NCBI GenBank assembly: GCA_945869265.1
Contig: CAMBOI010000003.1
Coordinates: 62,001 to 126,000 of the forward strand
Direction: 5' to 3'
DNA length: 64,000 nucleotides
Source: an uncultured Prevotella sp.
GTDB taxonomy: Bacteria; Bacteroidota; Bacteroidia; Bacteroidales; Bacteroidaceae
In this document: piece by piece, positions 17,491-26,173 of the stretch
Layout: the number at the start of each line of letters is the position of its first letter
How positions within the stretch are numbered: the first letter of the stretch is position 1
Program-made: the position numbers and the translations under genes
The notes under the pieces: generated by a model
Told to the model about the DNA's origin: nothing
The model's input: the letters and a program-made list of their open reading frames with translations, nothing else
The model's database searches: none

Positions 17491-17498
17491 CAAAATTA
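17491..17498 (-). promoter_or_regulatory. -7 promoter box of dacB, almost at the start codon
   Basis: TAATTTTG on the minus strand ends only 6 bp before the dacB ATG (17484), so the transcript would have little or no 5' leader. Confidence 0.5.
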
Positions 17499-17562
17499 CT
17501 CAAAAATCGAGGAAAATACAAAAAATTACGCAACTCTTTTCCTTTATATCAATAAAAATACT

Positions 17563-17570
17563 TAAATTTG
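17563..17570 (+). promoter_or_regulatory. -7 promoter box of nadB
   Basis: TAAATTTG on the plus strand, 22 bp before the nadB ATG at 17593. Confidence 0.6.
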
Positions 17571-17592
17571 CAGCGAAATAAAGAAAGAACAC

Positions 17593-19179
17593 ATGGTTTA
17601 TAAGTATGACTTTCTGATTATCGGCGCAGGAGTCGCCGGTATGAGTTACGCCCTTAAGGTAGCAAGAGCGCACAAAGGTAAGGTGTGCATGATATGCAAG
17701 ACTTCCCTCGACGAAGCCAACACGTCATTCGCACAAGGTGGAGTGGCTTCGGTGACAAACCTGGAGCTCGACAATTTCGACAAGCACATCGAGGACACGA
17801 TGATAGCCGGCGACTATATCAGCGACCCCAAAGCAGTGGAGTTGGTGGTGAAGAATGCGCCAAGGCAAATACGTGAACTGGTGGAGTGGGGTGTGAACTT
17901 CGACAGGAAGGAGAACGGTGAGTTCGACCTCCATCGCGAAGGCGGTCACTCGGAGTTTCGTATCCTGCATCACAAGGATGATACAGGAGCCGAGATACAA
18001 CGCGGATTGATGGAGGCAGTGCGCAACTGTCCCGACATCACCATCAAGGAGAACCATTTCGCCGTGGAGATTATCACCCAGCACCATTTGGGAGCGAGGG
18101 TGACACGCCGCACTCCCTACATCAACTGCTATGGAGCATACGTGCTGAATCCTGAGACAGAGAAGGTGGATACCTATCTGAGTAAGGTGACGGTGATGTG
18201 TACAGGCGGTTGCGGTGCAGTATATCAGACAACCACCAACCCCGTGATAGCCACAGGTGACGGTGAGGCAATGGTGTATAGGGCAAAGGGAACAGTGGCA
18301 GACATGGAGTTTGTGCAGTTCCATCCCACTGCATTGTATCACCCAGGCGAGACACATCCCGCCTTTCTCATCACCGAGGCCATGCGTGGATATGGCGGTA
18401 TATTGAAACTGCCCAACGGCGAGACCTTTATGGAGAAATACGACGAGCGCCTGTCGCTTGCACCCCGCGACATTGTGGCAAGGGCAATCGACAAGGAGAT
18501 GAAGATACACGGACTCGACCACGTGTGCCTCGATGTCACTCATAAAGACCCCGAGGAGACTCGCAAGCACTTCCCCAACATATACCAGAAATGCAAGTCG
18601 ATGGGTATAGACATCACTACCGATTATATCCCCGTAAAGCCAGCAGCCCACTATATGTGTGGCGGAATAAAGGTGGATCTCAATGGATTGTCGAGCATAG
18701 ACAGGCTCTATGCCTTGGGAGAATGTTCGTGCACGGGTTTGCATGGCGGCAACCGATTGGCAAGCAACTCGCTCATCGAGGCAGTGGTATATGCCGACGC
18801 GGCAGCCAAGCACTCATTGGATCATGTGGATTTGTATGACTTCAACGAGAAGGTGCCCGAGTGGAACGACGAGGGTACAATGACCAACGAGGAGAAAGTG
18901 CTCATCACACAGAGTGTGAAGGAGGTGGGTGAGATAATGTCGAACTACGTGGGAATAGTGCGTAGCGACCTGAGACTGAAGCGCGCCTGGGACCGACTCG
19001 ATATGCTGTATGAGGAGACTGAAAACCTGTTTAAGAGAGTGAAGGCAAGCAGGGATATCTGCGAGCTCAGAAACATGATAAACGTGGGTTATCTGATTAC
19101 TCGTTGGGCTATCGAGAGAAAAGAGTGTAGAGGACTGCATTATACTATTGATTATCCTGTGCATGCTTATGATAAATGA
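17593..19179 (+). CDS. nadB: L-aspartate oxidase
   Basis: A 528-residue flavoprotein of the succinate dehydrogenase/fumarate reductase flavoprotein family. It has the N-terminal FAD-binding IIGAGVAGMSYAL, the NTSFAQGGVASV segment, the FHREGGHS-equivalent LHREGGHSEFRILH, a second FAD block YALGECSCTGLHGGNRLASNSL, and the active-site region EFVQFHPTALY. It oxidises L-aspartate to iminoaspartate, the first step of de novo NAD synthesis; nadA and nadC are not in the window. Length is normal for NadB, and the absence of a quinone-reductase partner or haem subunit genes nearby argues against SdhA/FrdA. Confidence 0.93.
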   Translation: MVYKYDFLIIGAGVAGMSYALKVARAHKGKVCMICKTSLDEANTSFAQGGVASVTNLELDNFDKHIEDTMIAGDYISDPKAVELVVKNAPRQIRELVEWGVNFDRKENGEFDLHREGGHSEFRILHHKDDTGAEIQRGLMEAVRNCPDITIKENHFAVEIITQHHLGARVTRRTPYINCYGAYVLNPETEKVDTYLSKVTVMCTGGCGAVYQTTTNPVIATGDGEAMVYRAKGTVADMEFVQFHPTALYHPGETHPAFLITEAMRGYGGILKLPNGETFMEKYDERLSLAPRDIVARAIDKEMKIHGLDHVCLDVTHKDPEETRKHFPNIYQKCKSMGIDITTDYIPVKPAAHYMCGGIKVDLNGLSSIDRLYALGECSCTGLHGGNRLASNSLIEAVVYADAAAKHSLDHVDLYDFNEKVPEWNDEGTMTNEEKVLITQSVKEVGEIMSNYVGIVRSDLRLKRAWDRLDMLYEETENLFKRVKASRDICELRNMINVGYLITRWAIERKECRGLHYTIDYPVHAYDK

Positions 19180-19182
19180 TAA

Positions 19183-19226
19183 ATGAGGAATGAGGAATTA
19201 GGAATTAGGGATTAGGGATTAGGAAT
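19183..19226. repeat. Octamer repeat array of the (A)GGAATTA/GGGATTA type
   Basis: Tandem 7-8 bp units (GAGGAAT, GAGGAATTA, GGAATTA, GGGATTA, GGGATTA, GGAAT) fill the 45 bp between the nadB stop and the murF-alr ATG. Confidence 0.8.
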
Positions 19227-21774
19227 GAGATATTCTATTGAGAAGATAACTACGCTCATTGGGGCGCGAAGGATTGGTGAGGCAGAGGCTAATGTTAGCT
19301 GGCTGCTGACGGATAGCAGGTCACTATGCTTTCCAGAGGAAACCTTGTTTTTTGCATTGCGCTCAGGGCGTAATGATGGACATAACTATATACCAGAACT
19401 CTATCGACGCGGAGTGAGAAACTTCGTAGTGGAGAGAGGACGGTTTAGACTTGCGGCTGACACTCAATTCGAAAGGGCTAATTTCCTTGAGGTGGTGAGC
19501 CCTTTGGAAGCACTACAGAGATTGGCGGAGAGACATAGGGATGAATTCGATGTGCCTATCGTGGGTATTACCGGAAGTAACGGTAAGACGATGGTGAAGG
19601 AATGGCTCTATCAGTTGCTGTCGCCGCAGAAGGTGGTGACACGCTCCCCAAAAAGCTATAACTCGCAGATAGGCGTGCCGCTGTCGGTATGGTTGCTTGG
19701 TGAACAGACCGAGGTGGGGCTCTTTGAGGCTGGAATTAGTCAGCCTGGAGAGATGCAGGCACTGAGAGACATCATCCAACCAACGATAGGCGTGCTGACA
19801 TCACTTGGTGGGGCACATCAGGAAAACTTCCGCTCGATGGACGAGAAATGCCAGGAGAAACTGTCGCTTTTCCATGATGCCAAGGTGGTGGCATATAACT
19901 CCGACGACAACGTGGTGAGCCGCTGCATGCGCAAGTCGGGCTACCGTGGTGAGAAACTGTCATGGAGCAAGGAAGACCCGCAGGCCGCCATGTTCATCAA
20001 GAAGATAGAGAGGCGCGAAAGTATTTCCACCTTATATTATATATATAAAGGCAAGGAGGGCACATATCATCTGCCCTTTATCGACGATGCCTCGGTGGAG
20101 TGCTCAATAGCCGCGGCAGTGGTGGCACTATACTTAGGAGTGACACCCGAGGAACTGGACGTGAGGATGTCGCAGTTGGAGCCAGTGGCGATGAGATTGG
20201 AGGTGAAGGAAGGACAGCATGGATGTACGATTATCAACGACTCATATAACTCGGATATCAACTCGCTCGACATTGCTCTCGACTTCATGAGCCGACGACC
20301 AGAGCAGCAAGGAAAGAGCCGCACGCTGATACTCAGTGATATATACCAGAGCGGAATGATGCCGCAGGAGCTATATCATAGGGTGATGGAACTGGCTGTG
20401 AAACGTGGGGTGGATAAGTTTATCGGTATTGGAAAGGAGATAAAGAGGACACTCGAGGCTGGAGGGCTGGCTGATGGAGGCCAGGCAGATGGAGGCCAGG
20501 CAGCGAAACTGCCTGGAACGGTGGCTGGTAATGACGGGATGAGGGCTTTTCTGTTTGAGGATGTGGAGGAGTTTCTGAGGTCGGAGGTTTATAGGGGACT
20601 GAAGAATGAGGTTGTTCTGATAAAGGGAGCAAGGGATTTCGGTTTCGACCATATCAGCGAGATGCTTGAGCAGAAGGTGCACGAGACGATCTTGGAGGTT
20701 AACCTGAATGCCGTCGTTGAGAATCTCAATCATTTCCGCTCGTATATGAAACCCGAAACCAAGATGATATGTATGGTGAAGGCAGATGCCTACGGAGCCG
20801 GTGCCATCGAGGTGTCGAAGACACTACAGGACCATCGTGTGGATTATCTTGCCGTGGCGGTGGCTGACGAGGGAGTGACACTGCGCAAGAACGGTATCAC
20901 GAGCAACATCATGATAATGAATCCCGAAATGACGGCATTCAAGACGATGTTCGATTATGACCTCGAACCAGAGGTATATAGTTTCCGACTTATGGATGCA
21001 CTCATCAAGGCAGCCGAGAAGGAGGGAATAACCAATTATCCCGTACACATAAAGCTTGACACCGGTATGCACCGCCTGGGATTCGACCCAGTGAAAGACA
21101 TCGACGAGCTAATCATGCGACTAAAGCACCAGAACGCCATCATTCCGCGCTCGGTGTTCTCGCATTTCGTGGGCAGCGACAGTGATGACTTCGATACATT
21201 CTCCGCACATCAGTTTGAGCTATTTGATGTGGCAAGCAAGAAACTGCAGTCGTCATTCGACCATAAGATATTGCGCCATATCGATAACTCGGCAGGTATA
21301 GAGCACTTCCCCGAAAGGCAACTCGACGCATGCCGTCTCGGACTTGGTCTATACGGAGTGGATAGTCGTGACAACCATATCATCAACACCGTGAGCACAC
21401 TGAAGACCACAATCCTGCAATTGCGCCATGTGCCGAAAGAGGAAACAGTGGGCTACAGCCGTAAGGGTGTGCTGACAAGAGACAGTGTGATAGCCGCCAT
21501 ACCGATAGGTTATGCCGACGGGCTCAACCGCCATCTTGGTAGAGGTAAGGGCTATTGCCTGGTCAACGGTCAGAAAGCCCCGTACGTGGGCAATATCTGT
21601 ATGGACGTGGCATTGATAGACGTCACCGACATCCCTTGTAAAGAGGGAGATACAGTGGAAATTTTCGGTGAACACCTTCCAGTGACAGTGCTCTCGGATA
21701 TTCTCGACACCATCCCCTACGAAGTACTCACTGGAGTGAGCAACAGGGTTAAGAAGGTGTATTATCAAGACTAA
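19225..21774 (+). CDS. murF-alr: Bifunctional MurF ligase / alanine racemase
   Basis: An 849-residue fusion. Residues about 1-480 are UDP-MurNAc-tripeptide:D-Ala-D-Ala ligase: ATP loop GITGSNGKTMVKEW near 113, NDSYNSDINSL near 337 and KGARDFGFDHI near 469. Residues about 490-849 are a PLP-dependent alanine racemase: MVKADAYGAGA with the PLP lysine near 518, HIKLDTGMHRLGF, IPIGYADGLNR with the catalytic Tyr, and YVGNICMD. Together they make D-Ala and attach D-Ala-D-Ala to the wall precursor. The fusion is normal in Bacteroidales. Unusual are residues about 411-433, where a Gly/Ala/Asp-rich repeat and palindromic element copy C are inserted in a loop of the MurF C-terminal domain, directly before FLFEDVEEFL. 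Confidence 0.95.
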   Translation: MRYSIEKITTLIGARRIGEAEANVSWLLTDSRSLCFPEETLFFALRSGRNDGHNYIPELYRRGVRNFVVERGRFRLAADTQFERANFLEVVSPLEALQRLAERHRDEFDVPIVGITGSNGKTMVKEWLYQLLSPQKVVTRSPKSYNSQIGVPLSVWLLGEQTEVGLFEAGISQPGEMQALRDIIQPTIGVLTSLGGAHQENFRSMDEKCQEKLSLFHDAKVVAYNSDDNVVSRCMRKSGYRGEKLSWSKEDPQAAMFIKKIERRESISTLYYIYKGKEGTYHLPFIDDASVECSIAAAVVALYLGVTPEELDVRMSQLEPVAMRLEVKEGQHGCTIINDSYNSDINSLDIALDFMSRRPEQQGKSRTLILSDIYQSGMMPQELYHRVMELAVKRGVDKFIGIGKEIKRTLEAGGLADGGQADGGQAAKLPGTVAGNDGMRAFLFEDVEEFLRSEVYRGLKNEVVLIKGARDFGFDHISEMLEQKVHETILEVNLNAVVENLNHFRSYMKPETKMICMVKADAYGAGAIEVSKTLQDHRVDYLAVAVADEGVTLRKNGITSNIMIMNPEMTAFKTMFDYDLEPEVYSFRLMDALIKAAEKEGITNYPVHIKLDTGMHRLGFDPVKDIDELIMRLKHQNAIIPRSVFSHFVGSDSDDFDTFSAHQFELFDVASKKLQSSFDHKILRHIDNSAGIEHFPERQLDACRLGLGLYGVDSRDNHIINTVSTLKTTILQLRHVPKEETVGYSRKGVLTRDSVIAAIPIGYADGLNRHLGRGKGYCLVNGQKAPYVGNICMDVALIDVTDIPCKEGDTVEIFGEHLPVTVLSDILDTIPYEVLTGVSNRVKKVYYQD
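20472..20503. repeat. Minisatellite next to palindromic copy C
   Basis: Two 15-bp units of the form GATGGAGGCCAGGCA (20473-20487 and 20488-20502) encode ADGGQ repeats in MurF-Alr and run directly into the palindrome. Confidence 0.75.
20496..20524 (-). repeat. Intragenic palindromic element, copy C (in murF-alr)
   Basis: Read on the minus strand: CCACCGTT (20524-20517), stem CCAGGCAG, loop TTTCG (20508-20504), stem CTGCCTGG (20503-20496). The host gene reads it in the opposite orientation as QAAKLPGTVA, in frame. Confidence 0.75.
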
Positions 21775-21814
21775 GTTATGATAAAATAACAATTAAAAGA
21801 ATAAAAAACAAACG

Positions 21815-21848
21815 TTTACGGCAATTTTCTTAGGAAAGTTGCCGTAAA
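21815..21848. promoter_or_regulatory. Inverted repeat overlapping the -33 region of the MFS gene
   Basis: TTTACGGCAA (21815-21824) and TTGCCGTAAA (21839-21848), with inner TTTTC/GAAAG pairing. No T tract follows on the plus strand, so it is not an obvious terminator for murF-alr. Its right arm lies where the -33 element of the 21864 promoter should be, so it could be an operator. Confidence 0.45.
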
Positions 21849-21863
21849 TTCAAAAAAAAGCAT

Positions 21864-21871
21864 TATCTTTG
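21864..21871 (+). promoter_or_regulatory. -7 promoter box of the hexuronate-type carrier
   Basis: TATCTTTG, with TTG at 21839-21841 about 22 bp upstream inside the inverted repeat. Confidence 0.6.
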
Positions 21872-21919
21872 CAACGAATTTGTAAATAAGTAATATTAAA
21901 ACAACCTATTATATTAAAA

Positions 21920-23389
21920 ATGAACGCTATTAAAACAAAGACAATGACCAACTTCAGATGGGTCATGTGTGCGCTGTTGTTCGTGGCAACAACAGTCAAT
22001 TATTTGGACCGTCAGGTGCTTTCATTGACATGGAAGGACTTTATCGCTCCCGAGTTTCATTGGACCGACGACAACTATGGTACCATCACCGCCGTGTTCT
22101 CAATCGTCTATGCCGCCTGTATGCTTTTTGCAGGAAAGTTTGTGGATTTCATGGGCACCAAGAAAGGTTATCTGTGGGCCATCGGCGTATGGTCGGCAGG
22201 TGCAGTAGCCCATGCCCTTTGCGGATGGTTGACAGTGCAGCTTGAGGGTTATGCCTCGGCAGCTGATATGGCAGCAGTGCAGACAGGAAGTGCCGCAGCT
22301 CTTCTGATAGCCACCACGAGTGTATGGCTTTTCGTGGCAGCGCGTTGTGTGCTTGCCCTTGGTGAGGCAGGTAACTTCCCCGCAGCCATCAAGGTGACCG
22401 CCGAGTATTTCCCCAAGAAAGACCGTGCCTTCGCCACATCTATCTTCAATGCCGGAGCATCGGTAGGTGCTCTTGCCGCCCCTGCAACTATTCCATTGCT
22501 TGCCCAGTACTTTAAGGATCTTGGTATCGGCGGTGGTTGGGAGATGGCTTTTGTAATCATTGGTGGACTTGGATTCATCTGGATGGGATTTTGGGTGTTC
22601 CTCTATGAGAAGCCCGAGAAGTCGAAGTATGTGAATGGAGCAGAGTTGGTATATATACATCAGGACGACGAATCGCCAGCGGTAGAGACCAAGAACGAGG
22701 AGAAGGAACCGCAGATTTCCTTCCTGCGTTGCTTCACCTTCCGTCAGACATGGTCGTTTATCACAGGTAAGTTCTTCACCGATGGTGTATGGTGGTTCTA
22801 TCTGTTCTGGGCACCAGCATATTTCTCCGACCAGTATGGCTATAAGTCAAGTTCGTCAGAGGCTATTATGCTTATCTTCACATTGTATGCCATCGTCACC
22901 GTGCTCTCAATATATGGCGGTTATCTGCCCAAGCTCTTTGTCGAGAAGAAGGGAATGAATCCATATAACGGTCGAATGTTGTCGATGCTCATCTTCGCAT
23001 TCTTCCCGCTGCTTGCCCTCTTTGCGCAGCCATTGGGAGCCTACTCGGCATGGTGGCCCGCCATCATCATCGGTTTGGCAGGAGCAGGACACCAGGCATG
23101 GTCTGCCAACCTGTTCTCAACCATTGGCGACATGTTCCCCAAGTCAACCATCGCTACCATCACCGGTATTGGCGGTATGGCAGGCGGTATCGGTTCGTTC
23201 CTCATCAACAAGGGAGCCGGTGCGCTCTTCACCTACAGTGAGGCTCAGGGTGCAGCTTTCTCGTTCCTCGGTTTTGATGGAAAGGAAGCTGGATATATGA
23301 TTATCTTCTGTATCTGTGCTGTGGCATACCTCGTAGGATGGGTGATTATGAAGGCACTTGTACCGAAGTATAAGCCGGTTGTAGCGTAA
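21920..23389 (+). CDS. MFS transporter, anion:cation symporter type (hexuronate ExuT-like)
   Basis: A 489-residue protein with twelve predicted transmembrane segments. It shows the ACS-family opening FRWVMCALLFVATTVNYLDRQ, the loop-2 motif KFVDFMGTKKGY, the motif CVLALGEAGNFPAAIKVTAE and a C-terminal half with AGAGHQAWSANLFSTIGDMFP. These are typical of hexuronate/sugar-acid carriers such as ExuT. In a pectin-degrading strain galacturonate is the likely cargo, but this is inferred from family and context. Either Met1 or Met9 (MTNFRW) could be the start. An inverted repeat at the promoter suggests repressor control. The downstream gene has its own terminator and promoter. Confidence 0.8.
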   Translation: MNAIKTKTMTNFRWVMCALLFVATTVNYLDRQVLSLTWKDFIAPEFHWTDDNYGTITAVFSIVYAACMLFAGKFVDFMGTKKGYLWAIGVWSAGAVAHALCGWLTVQLEGYASAADMAAVQTGSAAALLIATTSVWLFVAARCVLALGEAGNFPAAIKVTAEYFPKKDRAFATSIFNAGASVGALAAPATIPLLAQYFKDLGIGGGWEMAFVIIGGLGFIWMGFWVFLYEKPEKSKYVNGAELVYIHQDDESPAVETKNEEKEPQISFLRCFTFRQTWSFITGKFFTDGVWWFYLFWAPAYFSDQYGYKSSSSEAIMLIFTLYAIVTVLSIYGGYLPKLFVEKKGMNPYNGRMLSMLIFAFFPLLALFAQPLGAYSAWWPAIIIGLAGAGHQAWSANLFSTIGDMFPKSTIATITGIGGMAGGIGSFLINKGAGALFTYSEAQGAAFSFLGFDGKEAGYMIIFCICAVAYLVGWVIMKALVPKYKPVVA

Positions 23390-23410
23390 AGAAAACCTAC
23401 AAAAATAAAG

Positions 23411-23468
23411 AAATCCGTGAAAGCAGTGATATTAGCTAAGATAGTATCACTGACTTTCGCGGATTTTT
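23411..23468 (+). terminator. Long two-part terminator hairpin after the MFS gene
   Basis: AAATCCGTGAAAG (23411-23423) pairs with CTTTCGCGGATTT (23454-23466) with one G-U pair, continued by AGTGATA/TATCACT, and runs into a T tract. The 3' arm lies where the -33 element of the next promoter must fall. Confidence 0.8.
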
Positions 23469-23470
23469 CG

Positions 23471-23478
23471 TACCTTTG
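23471..23478 (+). promoter_or_regulatory. -7 promoter box of the alpha-galactosidase gene
   Basis: TACCTTTG begins 3 bp after the T tract of the preceding terminator and lies 35 bp before the ATG at 23514. Confidence 0.6.
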
Positions 23479-23513
23479 CCACCGAAAATTTAAACCTAAA
23501 TCAAAAATATGAA

Positions 23514-25718
23514 ATGAAAAGAAAGATTACGCTATTCATTAGTTCTTGCCTCATGGCTATAGGAGCTATGGCAGAGAACGTGTGCATCTCGACATCGACA
23601 TCGTCACTCGTTGTGGATGCAACAAAGGGAAAGGAACTGAAATTCGTGTATTACGGAGCAAAGCTCACTGCAGCCGACTTGAAGACGATGGGCGAGTTTG
23701 ACATCAACGGAGGTGGATATACCAACTTCGCTGCTTATCCGACATACGGATTCAACTGCGACAAGGAGTATGCCCTGTCGGTGGTGCATGCCAATGGCGA
23801 CATGGCCCTGCAATTACAATTAGAGTCGAGCGAGACACGTGCCGACGGAACAACCGTGTTCAAGATGAAGGACAAGGTGCAGCCGCTGTATGTCAACGTA
23901 TTCTATCGCGTGCGTCCCGCATCAGAGATTATCGAGACATGGACTGAGATAACCAATCAGGAGAAGAAGGCAGTCAGACTGACACGCTTTGACTCAGGCT
24001 GTCTGTTGATACGCCGTGGCAACGTATGGGTGTCACATCTCTATGGCTCATGGGCTAATGAGGGAATGTTGTGCGAGGAGCCGCTCAATGCCGGAATGTT
24101 GGTGATAGAGAATAAAGACGGTGTGCGCAACTCGCATACATCCCATGGAGAGATAATGATTTCTCTCGACGGAAAGCCACGCGAGAATAGCGGTGACGTG
24201 ATAGGTGCAGCCATCTGCTATACTGGAAACTATAAGTTGCGCCTCAATACCCATGACGACGAGTTCCATCAGCTCTTCGCAGGTATCAACGAGGAAGCAT
24301 CGGAATACCAGCTTGCCAAGGGCGAAACGTTCACAACTCCAGTGCTTGCCCTTACCTTCAGCCGTGAGGGACTGAGTGGTGCATCGCGCAATTTCCATAA
24401 GTGGGGGCGCAAGTATATGCTTGCACATGGTGACAAGGTTAGAGACATCCTTCTGAATAGCTGGGAAGGTGTTTATTTCGACATAAACGAAGAAGGCATG
24501 GATCAGATGATGTCCGACATATCATCCATGGGCGGCGAACTATTTGTGATGGACGACGGATGGTTTGGCGACAAGTATCCGCGCAAGACCGACAACTCGT
24601 CGCTCGGCGACTGGGTTGTGGATAAGAACAAATTACCCAATGGTGTGCCAGGACTTGTGGCAAATGCCAAGAAGCACGGAGTGAAATTCGGTATATGGAT
24701 AGAGCCCGAGATGACCAACAGCGTGAGTGAACTATACGAGAAGCACCCCGACTGGGTTGTGAAAGCCCCTGGACGCGACCTGCAGATGGGACGTGGCGGC
24801 ACGCAGTTGGTGCTCGATATGGGCAATCCCAAGGTGCAGGACTTCGTGGTGTCGGTGGTTGATAATCTCATGAAGGAAAATCCCGACCTTTATTATATCA
24901 AGTGGGATGCCAATATGAACATAAGTAATCATGGTTCGCAATACTTGACAATGGACAAGCAGAGCCACTTGCTGATAGAGTATCATAGAGGCTTTGAGAA
25001 AGTATGCAAGCGTATCCGCGAGAAATATCCCGACCTCGTAATCCAGGATTGTGCTTCGGGTGGCGGTAGGGCCAACTGGGGCTATATGCCATACTTTGAT
25101 GAATTCTGGGTGAGCGACAACACCGATGCGCTGCAGAGAGTGTATATGCAGTGGGGCACCAGCTATTTCTTCCCCGCCCAGGTGATGGCATCACATATCA
25201 GTGCCGCACCTAATCATCAGACACAGAGAGTGATACCTTTGAAATATCGCATCGACGTGGCAATGAGCGGTCGCCTCGGTATGGAGATACAGCCCAAGAA
25301 CATGACCGACGAGGAGAAGGCATTGTGCAAGAATGCCATAGCCGAATACAAGACGATACGCCCGATAGTGCAGATGGGCAATATCTATCGTCTCGTGTCA
25401 CCCTACGACAAGCAGGGAGTGGCATCGCTGATGTATGTTGACGATGCCAAGCAGAAGGCAGTGTTCTATTGGTGGAAGACCGAGACATTCGTCAACCAGC
25501 ACCTGCCGCGAGTGAAGATGGCAGGCCTGGATGCCAACAAGACCTACCGCATACATGAGCTCAACCGCATCGACAATAAGCCGCTTGCCTTCGAGGGCAA
25601 GACATTCAGTGGTGCCTATCTGATGGCAAATGGCTTGGAGATACCTTACACCCATAATGTCGATCATCATAAGAAGACGGCATGGGCAAGTAGGGTCTTG
25701 GTGATAGAGGAAGACTAA
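23514..25718 (+). CDS. GH36-family alpha-galactosidase, secreted
   Basis: A 734-residue protein with a signal peptide (MKRKITLFISSCLMAIGAMA). The N-terminal beta-supersandwich (to about 310) is followed by the TIM barrel with clan GH-D motifs: LFVMDDGWFGDKYPR, KFGIWIEPEMTN, nucleophile region YYIKWDANMN and acid/base region WVSDNTDALQRVYMQ. It releases terminal alpha-1,6-galactose from raffinose-family oligosaccharides or galactomannan side chains, probably in the periplasm. The catalytic Asp residues are the D of KWDAN and the first D of SDNTD. Its last 4 bp overlap tail-to-tail with the MerR regulator gene. Confidence 0.93.
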   Translation: MKRKITLFISSCLMAIGAMAENVCISTSTSSLVVDATKGKELKFVYYGAKLTAADLKTMGEFDINGGGYTNFAAYPTYGFNCDKEYALSVVHANGDMALQLQLESSETRADGTTVFKMKDKVQPLYVNVFYRVRPASEIIETWTEITNQEKKAVRLTRFDSGCLLIRRGNVWVSHLYGSWANEGMLCEEPLNAGMLVIENKDGVRNSHTSHGEIMISLDGKPRENSGDVIGAAICYTGNYKLRLNTHDDEFHQLFAGINEEASEYQLAKGETFTTPVLALTFSREGLSGASRNFHKWGRKYMLAHGDKVRDILLNSWEGVYFDINEEGMDQMMSDISSMGGELFVMDDGWFGDKYPRKTDNSSLGDWVVDKNKLPNGVPGLVANAKKHGVKFGIWIEPEMTNSVSELYEKHPDWVVKAPGRDLQMGRGGTQLVLDMGNPKVQDFVVSVVDNLMKENPDLYYIKWDANMNISNHGSQYLTMDKQSHLLIEYHRGFEKVCKRIREKYPDLVIQDCASGGGRANWGYMPYFDEFWVSDNTDALQRVYMQWGTSYFFPAQVMASHISAAPNHQTQRVIPLKYRIDVAMSGRLGMEIQPKNMTDEEKALCKNAIAEYKTIRPIVQMGNIYRLVSPYDKQGVASLMYVDDAKQKAVFYWWKTETFVNQHLPRVKMAGLDANKTYRIHELNRIDNKPLAFEGKTFSGAYLMANGLEIPYTHNVDHHKKTAWASRVLVIEED

Positions 25719-26065
25719 TATACCGCGTCGAGTTGCTTCTTCATTAGTTGCAACTCGTCGCGTATTTCTATAAGCTTGCTTAGCACCTCGGCAGTCTTGT
25801 CTGCTCCGGTGCGATTGCTGTGCAGTATTTTTCTTGCGGCAGCAATCTTGAAACCACGCACCTTGACAAGGTTGTATATCAGTTGCACCTGCTCAATATC
25901 CTTGTCGGTATATTGCCTGATGTTACCCGTTCCGCGGGTCTTCGGTTTGAGATGTGGAAACTCCTGTTCCCAATATCTCAATGTACTCTCATTAACGCCA
26001 AATTTTTCGGCAACTTCAGTTATAGAGTAGTATAACTTGAGGTTTTTGTCTGTTTTTAATGCCAT
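25715..26065 (-). CDS. MerR-family transcriptional regulator
   Basis: A 116-residue protein with the N-terminal MerR winged-helix domain: YSITEVAEKFGVNESTLRYWEQEFP, then KTRGTGNIRQYTDKDIEQV. A C-terminal coiled coil (IEIRDELQLMKKQLDA) is suited to dimerisation. No Cys-rich or ligand-binding C-terminal domain is present, so the signal it senses is not visible. Proteins of this short type next to housekeeping genes are common in Bacteroidota. It is divergent from alaS, with a promoter box of its own, and overlaps the alpha-galactosidase 3' end by 4 bp. Confidence 0.88.
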   Translation of the reverse strand: MALKTDKNLKLYYSITEVAEKFGVNESTLRYWEQEFPHLKPKTRGTGNIRQYTDKDIEQVQLIYNLVKVRGFKIAAARKILHSNRTGADKTAEVLSKLIEIRDELQLMKKQLDAVY

Positions 26066-26102
26066 ATTTCACTTTTTTTTTCAATCATTTCCAAAAACAT
26101 TT

Positions 26103-26110
26103 GCAAATAT
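26103..26110 (-). promoter_or_regulatory. -7 promoter box of the MerR gene
   Basis: TATATTTG on the minus strand, 37 bp before the ATG, back to back with the alaS promoter. Confidence 0.6.
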
Positions 26111-26123
26111 ACACAAAATAAAC

Positions 26124-26131
26124 TATCTTTG
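26124..26131 (+). promoter_or_regulatory. -7 promoter box of alaS
   Basis: TATCTTTG on the plus strand, 42 bp before the alaS ATG. It lies only 13 bp from the divergent MerR promoter, so one bound regulator could affect both. Confidence 0.65.
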
Positions 26132-26173
26132 CAACAATTTTCGAAGAAAAGTAGAAATAAAACATAAAAAAAC

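Noticed and set aside
17725..18813. A 362-codon minus-strand frame opposite nadB
   Set aside because: Shadow of nadB; no domain pattern and unnatural composition (many Cys and His).
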